Source: Siderastrea siderea (lineage: Eukaryota > Cnidaria > Anthozoa > Scleractinia > Rhizangiidae). Taken from it: 64,000 bases of DNA. The translations under genes and the position numbers were made by a program. The stretch lies in the NCBI GenBank assembly GCA_964030785.1, contig OZ034978.1, positions 3,846,001 through 3,910,000 on the forward strand, in the 5' to 3' direction. Positions 11,726 through 22,555 of the stretch are shown here, one piece after another (position 1 is the first letter of the stretch; each line of letters begins with the position of its first letter). The notes beneath the pieces were generated by a model. That model ran no database searches, was not told the DNA's origin, and saw only the letters and a list, made by a program, of their open reading frames with translations.

Positions 11726-11949
11726 ACAGACACCCGAGACACGAAGCTTATCTAAATAAAAAGATTTATTAAGATAAACCCCTCTTTGCTTCTGAAAACC
11801 AAACGCGTTCAAGCGAAGAACCGCGTTACACTGTGGACGGCATTTATTGACCGAAGTGCACGTTTTGAAATTTCAAAAGTTACGCGAAAGCCATAATATG
11901 AAGAATCGGACAATTCAAAAAAAATATTTCAATACTCTACAATCTACCT

Positions 11950-12470
11950 CTTTGTTTCAAAGAACCACCAAACCACATAAATAAAGCAAAACTCCATGCA
12001 GTTCCCATTGATAGAAAGTAGAAGAGTATTGCTATCATTTAAAATTAAAATTGTTTTCTGGCGTTGCAAGTTGTTTAAAAGCAAGCGCATTCAATTTGTT
12101 TAATTTTAAGCCTGATTATTGCGTAATAAATTAAGCAAAACCGTTTTTCCGAATTTTTCCGAAAACAATAGAATTCCAGAAGGTTTAGTTTACTAATTTT
12201 TGCCTTTTTCGGAAGTGTGCAAAATGCCTTTGTTTCAAAGAACCACCAAACCACATAAATAAAGCAAAACTCCATGCAATTCCCATTGATAGAAAGTTGA
12301 AGAGTATTGCTATCATTTAAAATTAAAATTGTTTTTTGGCGTTCCAAGTTGTTTAAAAGCAAGCGCATTCAATTTGTTTAATTTTAAACCAGTTTTTGCA
12401 TAATTAATTAAGCAAAACTGTTTTTTCCGAATTTCTCGAAAACAATAGAATTCCAGAAGGTCTAAGTAAT
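11950..12470 (+). repeat. Two tandem copies (~280 bp) of a fold-back arm sequence
   Basis: The unit starting tttgtttcaaagaaccacca begins at about 11950 and again at about 12230. The same sequence forms the arms of the large inverted repeat at 37.2-40.4 kb. The piece after the second copy (12480-12580) also matches the outer ends of those arms, so this is a partial, rearranged relative of that element. Confidence 0.8.
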
Positions 12471-12562
12471 ATTTTCGAAGATAGCTCCCCAAAAGTGTTC
12501 CTCTGGCAAGTTATCAGGATTTTTGATTTTTTGAGCTTGTCCACCGATTCTCGATATTTACA

Positions 12563-13757
12563 GTCAGAGCCTCTTAATGACGAAACTTGAACTATTTGAA
12601 CTACTCAACCTACACAACTTGTATGCGAATTTACGTGTAAGAGCGTTTTCACGTAAATCATGATTCATTTTTTACGGGCTGATTTTGGTCATTCCTGCAA
12701 TTGTCTCCAATATTTCAAGAAAGATAGAACTTAACACTTTCCCTTTTCAGTTGAAGGATCTTTTATGGTATTAAACATTCTTAATGTACATTGAGCTTCC
12801 TAGGTGGCTGTGATTTTAAGATATTTATATTTAAAAACTGCTAAAATGCAGTACAAATCAGCCAAAAAGTCCGTAATTTGCATAAATAGAAATATTTCTA
12901 AACTGCCCTTACAGATTTTTCTCTTAAATTGATTGACGTTAGAATAATAATTCTTTTCGATGTTCCAGCAAGTTTTAGGCTGAATAAACATTTCGTTTAT
13001 TAGATAAGAAGGCTGAATCTCGGTCAGGTTTCAGTCGTTATTAACTTTCAACGAGCAACAGTATTATTTTGTTTTTCCTGGTCTATTTCACGGTTATTCA
13101 CGTGCAATGAATATTTATACACACTGCGCTTGTGTCCTCTCGTGCATTTATAATTCCTTCTCATAATGATAAAAAATTTTCGTTTTCTGAGTTTCTTCCT
13201 GGAGACTCTTTGCCATTATTCTTTAAATACTGACTGACGTTTTAGCTTTTTTAATTACGGATTGCATACATGTTAACGCCCACGATGGCATTACACTGGG
13301 ACCGAAAAATGACGAGAAACAAGCTCAGAAGACGAATATTTTTTTTTATTATGAGAAGGACACGAGTGGACACAAGCGCAGCGTGTATTAATATTCATTG
13401 CACGTGAATAACCGAGAAATAGACCAAGAAAAACGAAATAAAACTGTTGCTCGTTGAAAGTTAATAACGACTGAAACTTGACCAAGTTTCAGCCTTCTTA
13501 TCTAATATCGGAAATGTTTATTCAGCCTAAAACTTGCTGGAACATCAAAAAGAATTATTACTACCATTTTCGTTCAACCCTGAAGCGTGACGATTTTTTC
13601 GCGTATGTTTACTTTTTAAACTTAACGGTTTTGTCTGGTTACGTGTCACTTTAGACCAATGACACCTTGTCGGTTATGTCGCGAAACTGACGAGGTTCTT
13701 GGCGCCATTCGAACATGTTTTGTTCACGTGCTCTGAGACTTTTCAGGTTTTGCCGAA
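12563..13757 (+). repeat. Inverted duplication, left arm (interrupted)
   Basis: 12563-12946 and 13559-13757 together match the reverse complement of 16225-16805. The match is split by the 612-bp fold-back at 12947-13558. Typical shared words are ccacctaggaagctcaatg (right arm) and gcgtgacgattttttcgcg (left arm). Confidence 0.85.
12947..13558. mobile_element. 612-bp fold-back element with TA target site
   Basis: Two arms of about 230-250 bp, starting ATAATTCTTTT and ending AAAAGAATTAT, face each other around a ~150-bp spacer. The flanks are TA on both sides (12945-12946 and 13559-13560). The inverted paralogue at 16421-16422 has one TA and no insert, which fixes the borders to the base. A TA duplication suggests mobilisation by a Tc1/mariner-type transposase. 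No transposase is encoded. Confidence 0.85.
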
Positions 13758-13774
13758 TGAAAGTGGGTGTCTGG

Positions 13775-13990
13775 AAAACCCGGAACACACCCGGAACACC
13801 CCGGAACACCCCGGAACACCCTTAACACCCCGGAACACCCCGGAACACCCCCGGAACACCCCCGGAACACCCCCGGAACACCACCGGAATACCCTGGAAC
13901 AGCCCGGAACAACCCCGGAACACCCCTGGAACATCCCCCAATACCCAGGAACACCCTGGAAACTGCAAGGAACACTCCCGGAACACCAAA
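13775..13990 (+). repeat. Decameric CCGGAACACC array, copy 2 (inverted)
   Basis: Same decamer as at 11600 and 15575 but on the opposite strand, with shared flanks (a gacaccc/gggtgtc word on one side, and tggtcagcggtcagac or its reverse on the other). Long open frames on both strands here are a by-product of a repeat without stops. Confidence 0.85.
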
Positions 13991-14486
13991 AATAGTGGTC
14001 AGCGGTCAGACTGCTCAAGAATTGACTAAGCCGAAGACCTCTGAAGATTCCCAATTCTTCATAAGACTTTTGCGGATCACCCTGAGATTTCCGAGCATTT
14101 CAAGAATGCTTGGAATATTTTCGAAGCTTTTAAGAACAGCGAAAAAACCATTAATTAATGTGAAAAATATATCATGCACGTGACCTTCATATCAATAACT
14201 TACGATTTTCAGTGATATGAAAATGTGACAGTTGAACTGTTAATTCTGCATTGATTTTTCTCGTGCGAGGTTTGCATTATCACGTTCAAAAAACAGGTAT
14301 GACCTCAAGGACATAACAAAGCCAAATGTACAGTGTCACGCAGTGCTATAAGGTCATTATTCCGAGGTCACACGATCGTTATCGTTTTATTTCCACAGGT
14401 GCATGGAAATGTTTGGCCGCCGGTTCGTTACGCTAATATACAGTGAATATATACACCTCATTTAAAAAACCTCAGTTCATATTAAT

Positions 14487-15745
14487 TTGAAGTATCATAC
14501 CGTAGTGCATGAGTGCTTCAGGAATGTTAAAATCCGAGAACGTTTTTCCATGTCTAATAAATTCCCATCTTGCAGCTTTCTCTTGTCATATTTAAATGAC
14601 AACGTTTTTGCAGTTAGGCCTGCATATATTTTTGGTTAACAAAAGAGCGTAGCTCGGAAGATAAATGAGTAGGAGAAATTTGCGCCTGCAAAAAAGTACT
14701 CACTATAATTTTGTAGAGGTATCCGAGGGCTTATAATGTCTGTAATGTAGGATGTCACAACGTAACCCGGGAGCAAAAGGATCGAACGAGTTTACACTCT
14801 TATAGCGAGAAAAGGAACAAGTATTTTATTTACTTTCACAAGATCTAGTTAGACTTTAAGAGAAAAATTCAGTAAACGAGAAAAGGAAAATATCAACGAT
14901 GAGAGTACATATCAGATTTCCTTGAACTTTGCAAAGTTCGTGTGCTCCCTCAATAAGCCAACTTAATACGTTGCAATAAACCTTGAGTTACAACTTACTT
15001 GCCAAAACTATTCAAACATTTTTCTAATTGGTCTTTAGAAGGAGCAGCGGTGTTTCTTTGCCCAGTTCGTACAGTAACAGCAAGTGGGGCACTTATTGAG
15101 AAAATGCGGTAGTACTAGCTACATAACTTGAAAAGGAACAGCCTTTACGGAAAAAAAATAAATCCTATAGACCCGTTTAACAGCCTGCAAAATCTGTTTT
15201 GTTTTGCGTGCAAAATCTGTCACGCAATGCCCAAGAGTGAGTTATCGGGACCGTGACGTGTTATATGGTGAATTGAATTATTATTCGGGATGCCCGCCCC
15301 CAGAATTTTACTTATAGACGTCACATCGGTTTGTCGAGAGTTATAATGCAAATCTCGCATGAGTTACAACAACTTCAATAATTGAATTGAAATATTCAAA
15401 ATCAAATCTTTGTCGATCTAAAGGACACCAATGTTATTTTTTTTTTATTTTTGTCATTTTGTCTTCGGGTGATCCGCAAAGGTCTTTGGAAAAATTCGGA
15501 AATCTTCGTTAATCTTCGGAGGTCCTCGGGTCAGTCTATGCGTGAGCGGTCTGACCGCTGACCAGAATTTTTGGTGTTCAAGAGTGTTCCTGGCTGTATT
15601 GAGGGTATTCCGGGGCATTATGGGATGTTCGGGGGTATTATGGGATGTTCCAGGGGTGTTCCGGGGTTGTTCCGGGCTGTTCCGGGCTGTTCCGGTGGTG
15701 TTCCGGGGGTGTTCCGGGGTGTTCCGGGTTTTACAGACACCCAAT
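14487..15745 (+). repeat. Paralogous duplication block, copy B
   Basis: Copy of 10613-11745. It lacks the 112-bp MITE and carries extra sequence at about 14945-15200 that has no counterpart in copy A. Confidence 0.85.
15575..15732 (-). repeat. Decameric GGTGTTCCGG array, copy 3
   Basis: Third copy of the decameric array, in the same orientation as copy 1 and ending in the same ttttacagacaccc flank. Confidence 0.85.
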
Positions 15746-16224
15746 GAAAGTCTTTAATTTTTTGCAGTGAAGGAGATGAGAAAAGTTAACAAGTTAGCAA
15801 GTTTGGAAGGGTTTACTGTCCAGGAGTCGCTTTAGATCAAAATTTTAAAATGCTCCATCATTGACAGAATTTCTTTTTAATATCAGTGAGGGTCTGAGTG
15901 AAGAGGTGAACAAGTTACGGGTAAAATTCCGCGGAGTTTTAGACAATTTGCGAACGAGTTGCGTGACCGTAAACACCGCAAAATCTGTATGGCACAGATA
16001 CTGCGACGAAATGCAAAAATTAGCAAAGCCTAAAGAGGCCTGACATCTGAAAAATTACGGGAAGTTGACCTTGAACTCATCGAAGTATTGAAAGTCCACT
16101 ACTGATCTATTTCCCTTTCCCAAATCACCGAGGAGTTAGTGCAGTTTGGAGCACAACAAATTTCAATGTTGGCCGTTTCGCGGACCATAAAGTTTCAAAG
16201 CACGTGAACAAAACATGCTCCTGT

Positions 16225-16805
16225 GCACGGAAAACCTGAAAAGTTTCAGAGCACGTGAACAAAACATGTTCGAATGGCGCCAAGAACCTTGTCAGTTTCG
16301 CGACATAACCGACAAGGTTTCATTGCCTAAAGTGACACGTAACCAGACAAAACCGTTAAGTTTAAAACGTAAACATACGCGAAAAAATCGTCACGCTTCA
16401 GGGTTGAACGAAAATGGTAGTATTCTAACGTTAATCAATCTAAAAGAAAAATCTGTAAGGACAGTTTAGAAATATTTCTATTTATGCAAATTACGGACTT
16501 TTTGGCTGATTTGCTCTGCATTTTAGCAGTTTTTAAATATAAATATCTTAAAATCGCAGCCACCTAGGAAGCTCAATGTACATTAAGAATGTTTTGATAT
16601 CATAAAAGCTCCTTCAACTGAAAAGAGAAAGTGTTAAGTTTTATCTTTCTTGAAATATTGGAGAAAATTGCAGGAATGACCAAAATCAGCCCGTAAAAAA
16701 TGAATCATGATTTACATGAAAACGCTCTTACAGATTTTTCCCTAATTTCGCATACAAGTTGTGTAGGTTGAGTAGTTCAAATTGTTCAAGTTTCGTCATA
16801 AAGTG
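16225..16805 (-). repeat. Inverted duplication, right arm (uninterrupted)
   Basis: Reverse complement of 12563-12946 plus 13559-13757. It keeps the pre-insertion TA site at 16421-16422. Two near-identical 30-base words around 16190 and 16245 mark a small local duplication at its left edge. Confidence 0.85.
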
Positions 16806-18584
16806 TCTGACTAGTTTCCGAGATATTCAACATTAATTAAAATGAGGGGTTGTCCATTATCGTTACTATGGTGATAGTTGTTGCTAGGAAACCAGTGAGA
16901 AAATAAACTTTGAACGTATGTTGAAAAGGTGGTGTAGTATCAAGGAAATCGAGGTTTATCTTCTATGCGAAATTTTGACTTCAAAAGATACACTCCAAGG
17001 CCAAAAAAACTGTTGCGAGCCTCCTTAAGCGGCAGGCTTTGCCGTACCCTGAAATTTTGGCTTGCCTAACTGAAATCTGTAGAAAAAACTCATTTGGACA
17101 CCGTACAACTGCCAAAAAACTACGTAGTAATTGGTATGGCACATGAGAGGTACGCCGTCTGAACTGGGCCTTATGCACTCAGTGTGGTATAGTGGAGGGG
17201 GAAGTATTTACAAGAATGATCGCGTGTGTTGTTTTGTCCTCAGAGTATGTAAATAAGCGAGGATGAGACTTGTCATTTCAACATAGGTCAAGCACGCAAT
17301 GCGTGCCTATGTTTTACATGGGGAACTCATTTCGAACTTTATCTTTTATTGGGTAATGAGTTTTTTTTTAACTAACTTGAATTGACCAAGAGTCACCCTT
17401 TTAATCTGATTTTAAAAGCGAGTTTCACTTTCCATTGCTCGATCATGCCCTACTGAGTCGAATCATAACAAGAAACGCGTCTTAAAAACACTCATGTGCA
17501 CATTGCGGTAACAGACATCCGCACATGCCTGCAATGCGCGGGCCGCTTATTTACAGATGTTTTCACACCTAATTGCAGACCAGGATTTATTTGTATGAGA
17601 TTCTCAAAAAAATTGAAACAGTTTCAAGATAAATGAACTGAGTCAAGTCGTTTTATTCAAGTGTCAATAATACTAGTGTGAAACATTTCGGTGTATTCTG
17701 AAAAAAAAAAGAAGGAATTATGAAACTCTTGCCTAAAGCTGTAACTATACTCCTTTTATTCTGTTTTCAGTTATTCAGAGATTAGTTCACTCCAAAACAA
17801 AATAAAATTGTTTAAAATAATAAAAACTGACTAAAGAAATCATAAGAAAATCAATGTCCCTGGTTCAGCAGAGGTTTTGCCACTCTTTTTCACAGGCATG
17901 TAACTATTTCTATCAAAAATTTAATTAGCTTCAAAACAAAACTGTTGAAAAAGAGAAAACAAAAGAAATAATGGAAGAACTCACAAACAGGTTAGAATGC
18001 CTTATTGGATAGTCAAATATGAAGGATGAAAATTCAGCAGGATTTAAAACAGTTTACAAAAATGGCACTTGAGTTGTTTCGCTCAATTGGCAAGAAAAAT
18101 CAAGTCTAGTTTATTTTCATTTGCGATATCTTTCTAAGAAGACAGCGAAATATTAATTGAGTAAAGTATAGCTAAAATAAGGCGCTGAAAATTTTATTAC
18201 AATTACAATAAACAAATAAGCTATTTTTACACAGAAGCGTGAAAATACTGTAGCTATAACATATTTCTCATATTACCCTAAAGTTCTGAAAATAACGACC
18301 CTCTGAGTTTAGCAGCCTTTGCTGTTACTTTCGGGGGCATACTTCTAGGGGGGGGGGGGGAGAAAGTTACTAAGTCTAATACATCAAGGAAAACGAATGC
18401 TAGCTTATGAGTCCACCCCTTCTTGGGAGTGTTACTTGTTAAGTTCCTGGAAAAGCCCCATGTCCAAGGTGAGGAGGTATGTACCTCCATGCGGTCCACC
18501 GTTCAGTGATAAATAAGGGCATTTTGCAACAAGTCCTTTGAGTTTACCATGGCGGTTAAGAATGTCTCTAGCATCTGGAAAGCT
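16806..18584. other. No recognised feature
   Basis: AT-rich sequence with short open frames only. A G-run sits at about 18348-18360. I see no splice-consistent exon series and no 3' LTR matching the region upstream of the retroelement. Confidence 0.5.
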
Positions 18585-21230
18585 CTAATAAACAACTTTA
18601 CAAGCCTCAGAAGCATAGCACTGAGGTTTTGGTAAGGTCCTAAGATACTGTCCGAAAGCAAAAGCAACCTTAGCTAATTCAGGACTTATGCTATTATGAC
18701 TAGCTTGATGTGAAAGTTCATTAGATCCTTGTACTGATGTTGGAGTATTGTCCCTGAGTTGCTCTGCGTCATCATCAGGACGAATGTCAGCATGTGGGTC
18801 ACCATCAGGAACTACAACAATTTTTTCAATGTTAACTGCTTTGAGTTCTTTGCCAGTGGTCATATGACGTAATCGTAGCAGATCTTGGCGACCACGAATG
18901 TGACCAACAACTAGAAAAGGACCATCGTATTTCCTTAGGAAGCGGGTAGCTGCTCCTTTTGGAGTTGAGCTTGGCGGAGAAAGTCGGACAAAAACTCGTT
19001 TACCATCAGGTATGTGAAGATCTCTGGAGTTCATATCATAATACTCTCGTTGGCTTCTCTTAAGGTCAGCTTTGATTCTGTCAAAGTTTTTCCTTGCTTC
19101 AATGGATCTTTTAATGAGCTCTTTGGCATAGGAAGACTGGGAGAGAGGTGCAGGAGGCAAATCATAGGAAAGTACTTCAAGAGAAGGTGCATGTCTTCCA
19201 AACATCAGGAAGAAAGGAGTGACGTGATCTGTTCCAGGTATTGGAGAGGTGTTGTGAGCGTACACAGGCTGAGGATCTGAGAGGTGTTGGACAAAACTGG
19301 ATTCAGATGAAGTTTCTGGGATGTGAACAACTGATGCATGGAATGACTTGGCTGGAACCAGTTGGTCTGTGGCAGCAGTCATGTGGAACGGGCGACTTAA
19401 AACTTTGACACCAGGCTGTATGTCTTGACCATCGACCCATAAGTCAGAAGGTGAAAAAGCCATGAGTGCAGTTCCAACGGTAAGGCAGACAGAGACAAAG
19501 TTCAGTCCACGATTTAGCTGAGAATTTCCTGGAGAATAGCCTGGAAATGAGGGACCAGTAAGCAGACAGGTGACACCAGCATAGGTGTTACTGTTACAAC
19601 CATGTGCTTTCAATGGGTTCTGGAGAGAACAGGCGATCTTGAATGACATGCTGGGGTGTCGAAAGTGGATGCTAGGCTCAGCATGATCCACCAAGGCCTG
19701 AGTGACGTGTAAATGATTCTCACCGAATAACACGGGCCAAGAGAGACCAGGTACTACGAGCATTTGAAAGGTGCTTTCTTTTCCGTTGTTCCATTGGATT
19801 GGAATTTCCATTGTGCCAATGGCTTTCAACTGAGACTGTGAATCAGCAACGGATACAGCAATAGGATTCTCAAGAGACTGGTACTTTAACTTTGGACATT
19901 TTGAAGCAACAAGGTCAGCGTGGGAGCGACTGACAAGAGATACGGAGCAGCAACTGTCAAGGGGTAGTGGAAGTTTTTCACCAGCAGAGATGACAGGGGT
20001 CCAGAGGATGTGACGTTCCTTGAGTGATCCAGCAGGGTTGGTAACAGCTGGCAGGCCAAAGACGGCAGTGTCTTGACCCACGGGTGCAATTTCATCACTT
20101 GGTTTATCTGTAGACTGAAGACCAGCGACCAGAGATTGAGGGGGTGTCTCTTTGTGACGAACAGCTTTACATCCCCATTTGTTGCAGTTAGAACATTTGT
20201 GCAATCTTCCCACAGAACATTTGTTGTTGGCTTGCTCACAGTTAGCTGAAATGAACTTGTTAAAATTGCGACAGACTTCAGGAGTTTTCTTGGTAGGTCG
20301 CTTCGTACGCTTTGTGCAATCACGTGAGATGTGGTTTGTGTCACCACATATCCAGCAGGAGTTTTGTTGCTGTTGATGAGATCCACGGGGGGAATTAAAT
20401 CGAGTAGGCGTAGTAACTACGGCTGAACGCGAAGGTTTCCAATCTGCAAGAGTGGAGGTGGAGGTTGAACCAGGTGAGGTTGAAGTTAATGACTGAGATG
20501 CAGGAGTCTTAGCGGAGAACGATTGTTCAATTCGACGAGCAGCTTCAATGGCTTTATCGAGACGAGTAATCTGATCCGCCTGCAAAACGATGTGCTGAGC
20601 AATGTGCGGTTGCAACTTTGAAATGAATTGCGAGGTAACGTAAGTGGGACAAGCTTTACTGAGATTTTCCCCCAATTTGTCCAGTTTGTGTAAAACATTC
20701 TTGTACTTGAAGGCAAATTGATCAATTGACTCCGAAGGATCTTGCACCATTGCACTTAACTCTGAAGCAAGGCGGCGACATTTCGAATCTTTGGGCTCTT
20801 CAAATTCCTCTCGGAGGGCTTTGACATACATGTCGAATTGCTGAGATGGCGTTTGGGCGCTGAATCCTTCGGTCGATCGACAAAACGACAGCACAGATCG
20901 AGGCCACTCACCAATGCATTGTTGTTCAAGGAGCGCTTGTCGAACAGGAGGCGTTAAATGAGCTGTTTGTTCCTGAAATCTTTCCAGAAAGTAAGAAATG
21001 TCGTCTTGAACCGTAGTATCCTGTCGAAAAGTGGGCAACTGGAGTGTTGGAAGGCGCAAATTTGGATTCTGAGTAACAACAGGGTCGGCTTCGCTCGATT
21101 GTTGACCATGTGACACGGCGGTAATGGCGCCAACTTGAGTCGCGACTGTGTTTAGATTTGTGGCTAAGCCCTTAACAACTTCGCTAAGTCCAGCAATTAG
21201 TCCTTGTAGCTCTTCTACTGTGGCAGGCAT
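18585..21230 (-). CDS. Internally deleted LTR retroelement polyprotein (gag, protease, integrase tail)
   Basis: An uninterrupted 881-codon frame. Residues 1-240 are gag-like and start with a helical stretch. A CCHC zinc knuckle (C-x2-C-x4-H-x4-C) is at 292-305, followed by a second Cys/His-rich segment at about 320-360. A retropepsin-like active site with LDSCC, where DTG or DSG is usual, is near 425. From about 635 the frame resembles the end of a Ty3/gypsy-type integrase: the TPFFLMFGR helix, then the C-terminal domain. Reverse transcriptase, RNase H and most of the integrase core are missing, yet the frame stays open. It cannot copy itself and may depend on a relative, or may have been kept for its gag. 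Ty3/gypsy is the best guess; other LTR groups are not excluded. Confidence 0.8.
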   Translation of the reverse strand: MPATVEELQGLIAGLSEVVKGLATNLNTVATQVGAITAVSHGQQSSEADPVVTQNPNLRLPTLQLPTFRQDTTVQDDISYFLERFQEQTAHLTPPVRQALLEQQCIGEWPRSVLSFCRSTEGFSAQTPSQQFDMYVKALREEFEEPKDSKCRRLASELSAMVQDPSESIDQFAFKYKNVLHKLDKLGENLSKACPTYVTSQFISKLQPHIAQHIVLQADQITRLDKAIEAARRIEQSFSAKTPASQSLTSTSPGSTSTSTLADWKPSRSAVVTTPTRFNSPRGSHQQQQNSCWICGDTNHISRDCTKRTKRPTKKTPEVCRNFNKFISANCEQANNKCSVGRLHKCSNCNKWGCKAVRHKETPPQSLVAGLQSTDKPSDEIAPVGQDTAVFGLPAVTNPAGSLKERHILWTPVISAGEKLPLPLDSCCSVSLVSRSHADLVASKCPKLKYQSLENPIAVSVADSQSQLKAIGTMEIPIQWNNGKESTFQMLVVPGLSWPVLFGENHLHVTQALVDHAEPSIHFRHPSMSFKIACSLQNPLKAHGCNSNTYAGVTCLLTGPSFPGYSPGNSQLNRGLNFVSVCLTVGTALMAFSPSDLWVDGQDIQPGVKVLSRPFHMTAATDQLVPAKSFHASVVHIPETSSESSFVQHLSDPQPVYAHNTSPIPGTDHVTPFFLMFGRHAPSLEVLSYDLPPAPLSQSSYAKELIKRSIEARKNFDRIKADLKRSQREYYDMNSRDLHIPDGKRVFVRLSPPSSTPKGAATRFLRKYDGPFLVVGHIRGRQDLLRLRHMTTGKELKAVNIEKIVVVPDGDPHADIRPDDDAEQLRDNTPTSVQGSNELSHQASHNSISPELAKVAFAFGQYLRTLPKPQCYASEACKVVY

Positions 21231-21252
21231 GGTGTTCAGCTGTGTTCAGCTT

Positions 21253-21272
21253 GAATCCCGGATTTTCCACCA
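21253..21272 (-). promoter_or_regulatory. Retroelement tRNA primer-binding site
   Basis: On the minus strand, 23 bases before the polyprotein ATG, a 20-base site starting TGGTGGAAAAT is complementary to a tRNA 3' end. Read as tRNA, it gives a T-stem half CCCGG, a seven-base acceptor strand, a discriminator A and CCA. Just upstream is TACTACA, a plausible LTR end in CA. The rest of the 5' LTR would lie at 21276 and beyond. I could not find a matching 3' LTR. Confidence 0.65.
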
Positions 21273-21530
21273 ATTTGTAGTAGGGAATTCGAACTCAAAA
21301 AGACAAGACAAGATTCCACAACAACTGCACGTGTTTCTCCTTTTCTCCGAACTTTACTCGAACCGGTTCTAACCAGTTCTGACTCTTTTGGCACGCTATA
21401 TAATAATGCACAAAGTGTCCTACTACACGTTGACGGGGGGGGGGTGGGAGGGGGAGTTGCTACTTCTAGTTATTGCTACTTTCGGATTCGTTGGAAGCCG
21501 TCAAATTTTATTGCTATTTTAGGCATGTTT

Positions 21531-21781
21531 TCATGGTTTTAGTGTGCGAAAAAATGGACATAAATATCGCCTATTTTCGCTTTTAAATTTCTCGCGCCGC
21601 CATTTTGAATTTTTGTGACGTCAAATGGTTGCCCAATTGTTTCAAACAAAAGAAAGGTGCTTCTTAACAATAGAGGCAACCGTTTGACGTCATAAAAATT
21701 CAAAATGGTGGCGTGCCGAAAACTTAAAAGCGAAAATAGGCGATATTCATTTTCAATTTTTTGCACACGAAAACTGTCTTT
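21531..21781. mobile_element. Fold-back MITE (~250 bp)
   Basis: Arms at about 21541-21636 and 21677-21770 are nearly exact reverse complements, with ends like GTGTGC(G/A)AAAAAAT. The arms contain gacgtcaaa and a CRE-like tgacgtca core on both sides. No clear target duplication is visible, so the borders are approximate. Confidence 0.75.
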
Positions 21782-22239
21782 CCACTTATTAAATTTAACG
21801 TCAATTTGTTATGATAGTGGAGGTTCCCTTTAATCGATGACTTGCGGAAATTACCTGAGCCTGCAGTTTTATCAGGGGTGTCGCTAATTCACTGTCAGAC
21901 GCAAAAGTGCGATTACAAACACCAATGTATGCACTTTTAAGACACAATGATGCGCATAATTTCTTGATATCGATTATTCGATCAAAATGTGAGGAAAACT
22001 TGATCTTTTTTGCTAGCAGCTTTTCTGAAATTCTTATTGGATAATCGTGCCACGAAATTATGGGGATTAATTAAAAGGTAATGACTTTAACACAGTCAAC
22101 CTAGCCCGTTCAACAAACCCAGTTTTTTTCTGTAAAAACAAACAAACAAATAAACATAATATAAACAAAAAGCGTCAGTATCAACCAAAGGTCCGTTGTG
22201 AACACGAAAAGGACAAGAACGGCGACGAAACCGATGATA

Positions 22240-22445
22240 TACCCCGGCCTGATCAATCGACGGCAATCGATCATCGGAAATCCAATCGATCAATCGATAA
22301 CAATAGATGACAATTAGTTAATTGCTATCGATTGCTATCGGTCAATCGATGCCAATCGATAATCACAAACTTGAGTCCTCTAATTGCTATCGATTGCTAT
22401 CGATTACAATGGATTACCATTGATCATTGATTACTGTTGACTGCC
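22240..22445. repeat. ATCGAT-rich self-inverted minisatellite, copy 1
   Basis: Units of about 10-11 bp around (g)caatcgat run first in one orientation and then in the other, so the whole stretch can fold back. A sister array lies at 23300-23485. Both lie near the 3' end of the unrecognised gene, this one just beyond its stop codon. Confidence 0.75.
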
Positions 22446-22555
22446 ATTAGCTCTCAAGCTGTTTGTTTTCGATCAATTTTCCATCAGCTCGTGGCCGTGT
22501 ACGTGTCTGGTGACTTTTGCTCCGTCTTTAGAACAGTTAACTCGGTTAGTATGTG

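Larger units (their letters stand above)
10613..11745 (+). repeat. Paralogous duplication block, copy A
   Basis: Direct duplicate of 14487-15745. Shared landmarks are gaagtatcataccg at 10613 and 14487, aagagcgtagctcggaagat at about 10771 and 14643, tgacgtgttatatggtgaat at about 11291 and 15255, and the GGTGTTCCGG array that ends both. Copy A alone carries the 112-bp insertion at 10952 and the 40-bp palindrome at 11148. Confidence 0.85.

Noticed and set aside
11570..15757. Long Pro/Thr/Asn-rich open frames on both strands around the decameric arrays
   Set aside because: The decamer GGTGTTCCGG lacks stops in all frames, so open frames follow from the repeat. There is no start context or splicing.
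18230..18584. 3' LTR of the retroelement
   Set aside because: I compared it by eye with the presumed 5' LTR at 21276-21460 and found no matching stretch. It may be lost or outside what I can detect.
19886..20755. Other minus-strand frames at 19886-20386 and 20486-20755
   Set aside because: They are out-of-frame shadows within the 881-codon retroelement frame.
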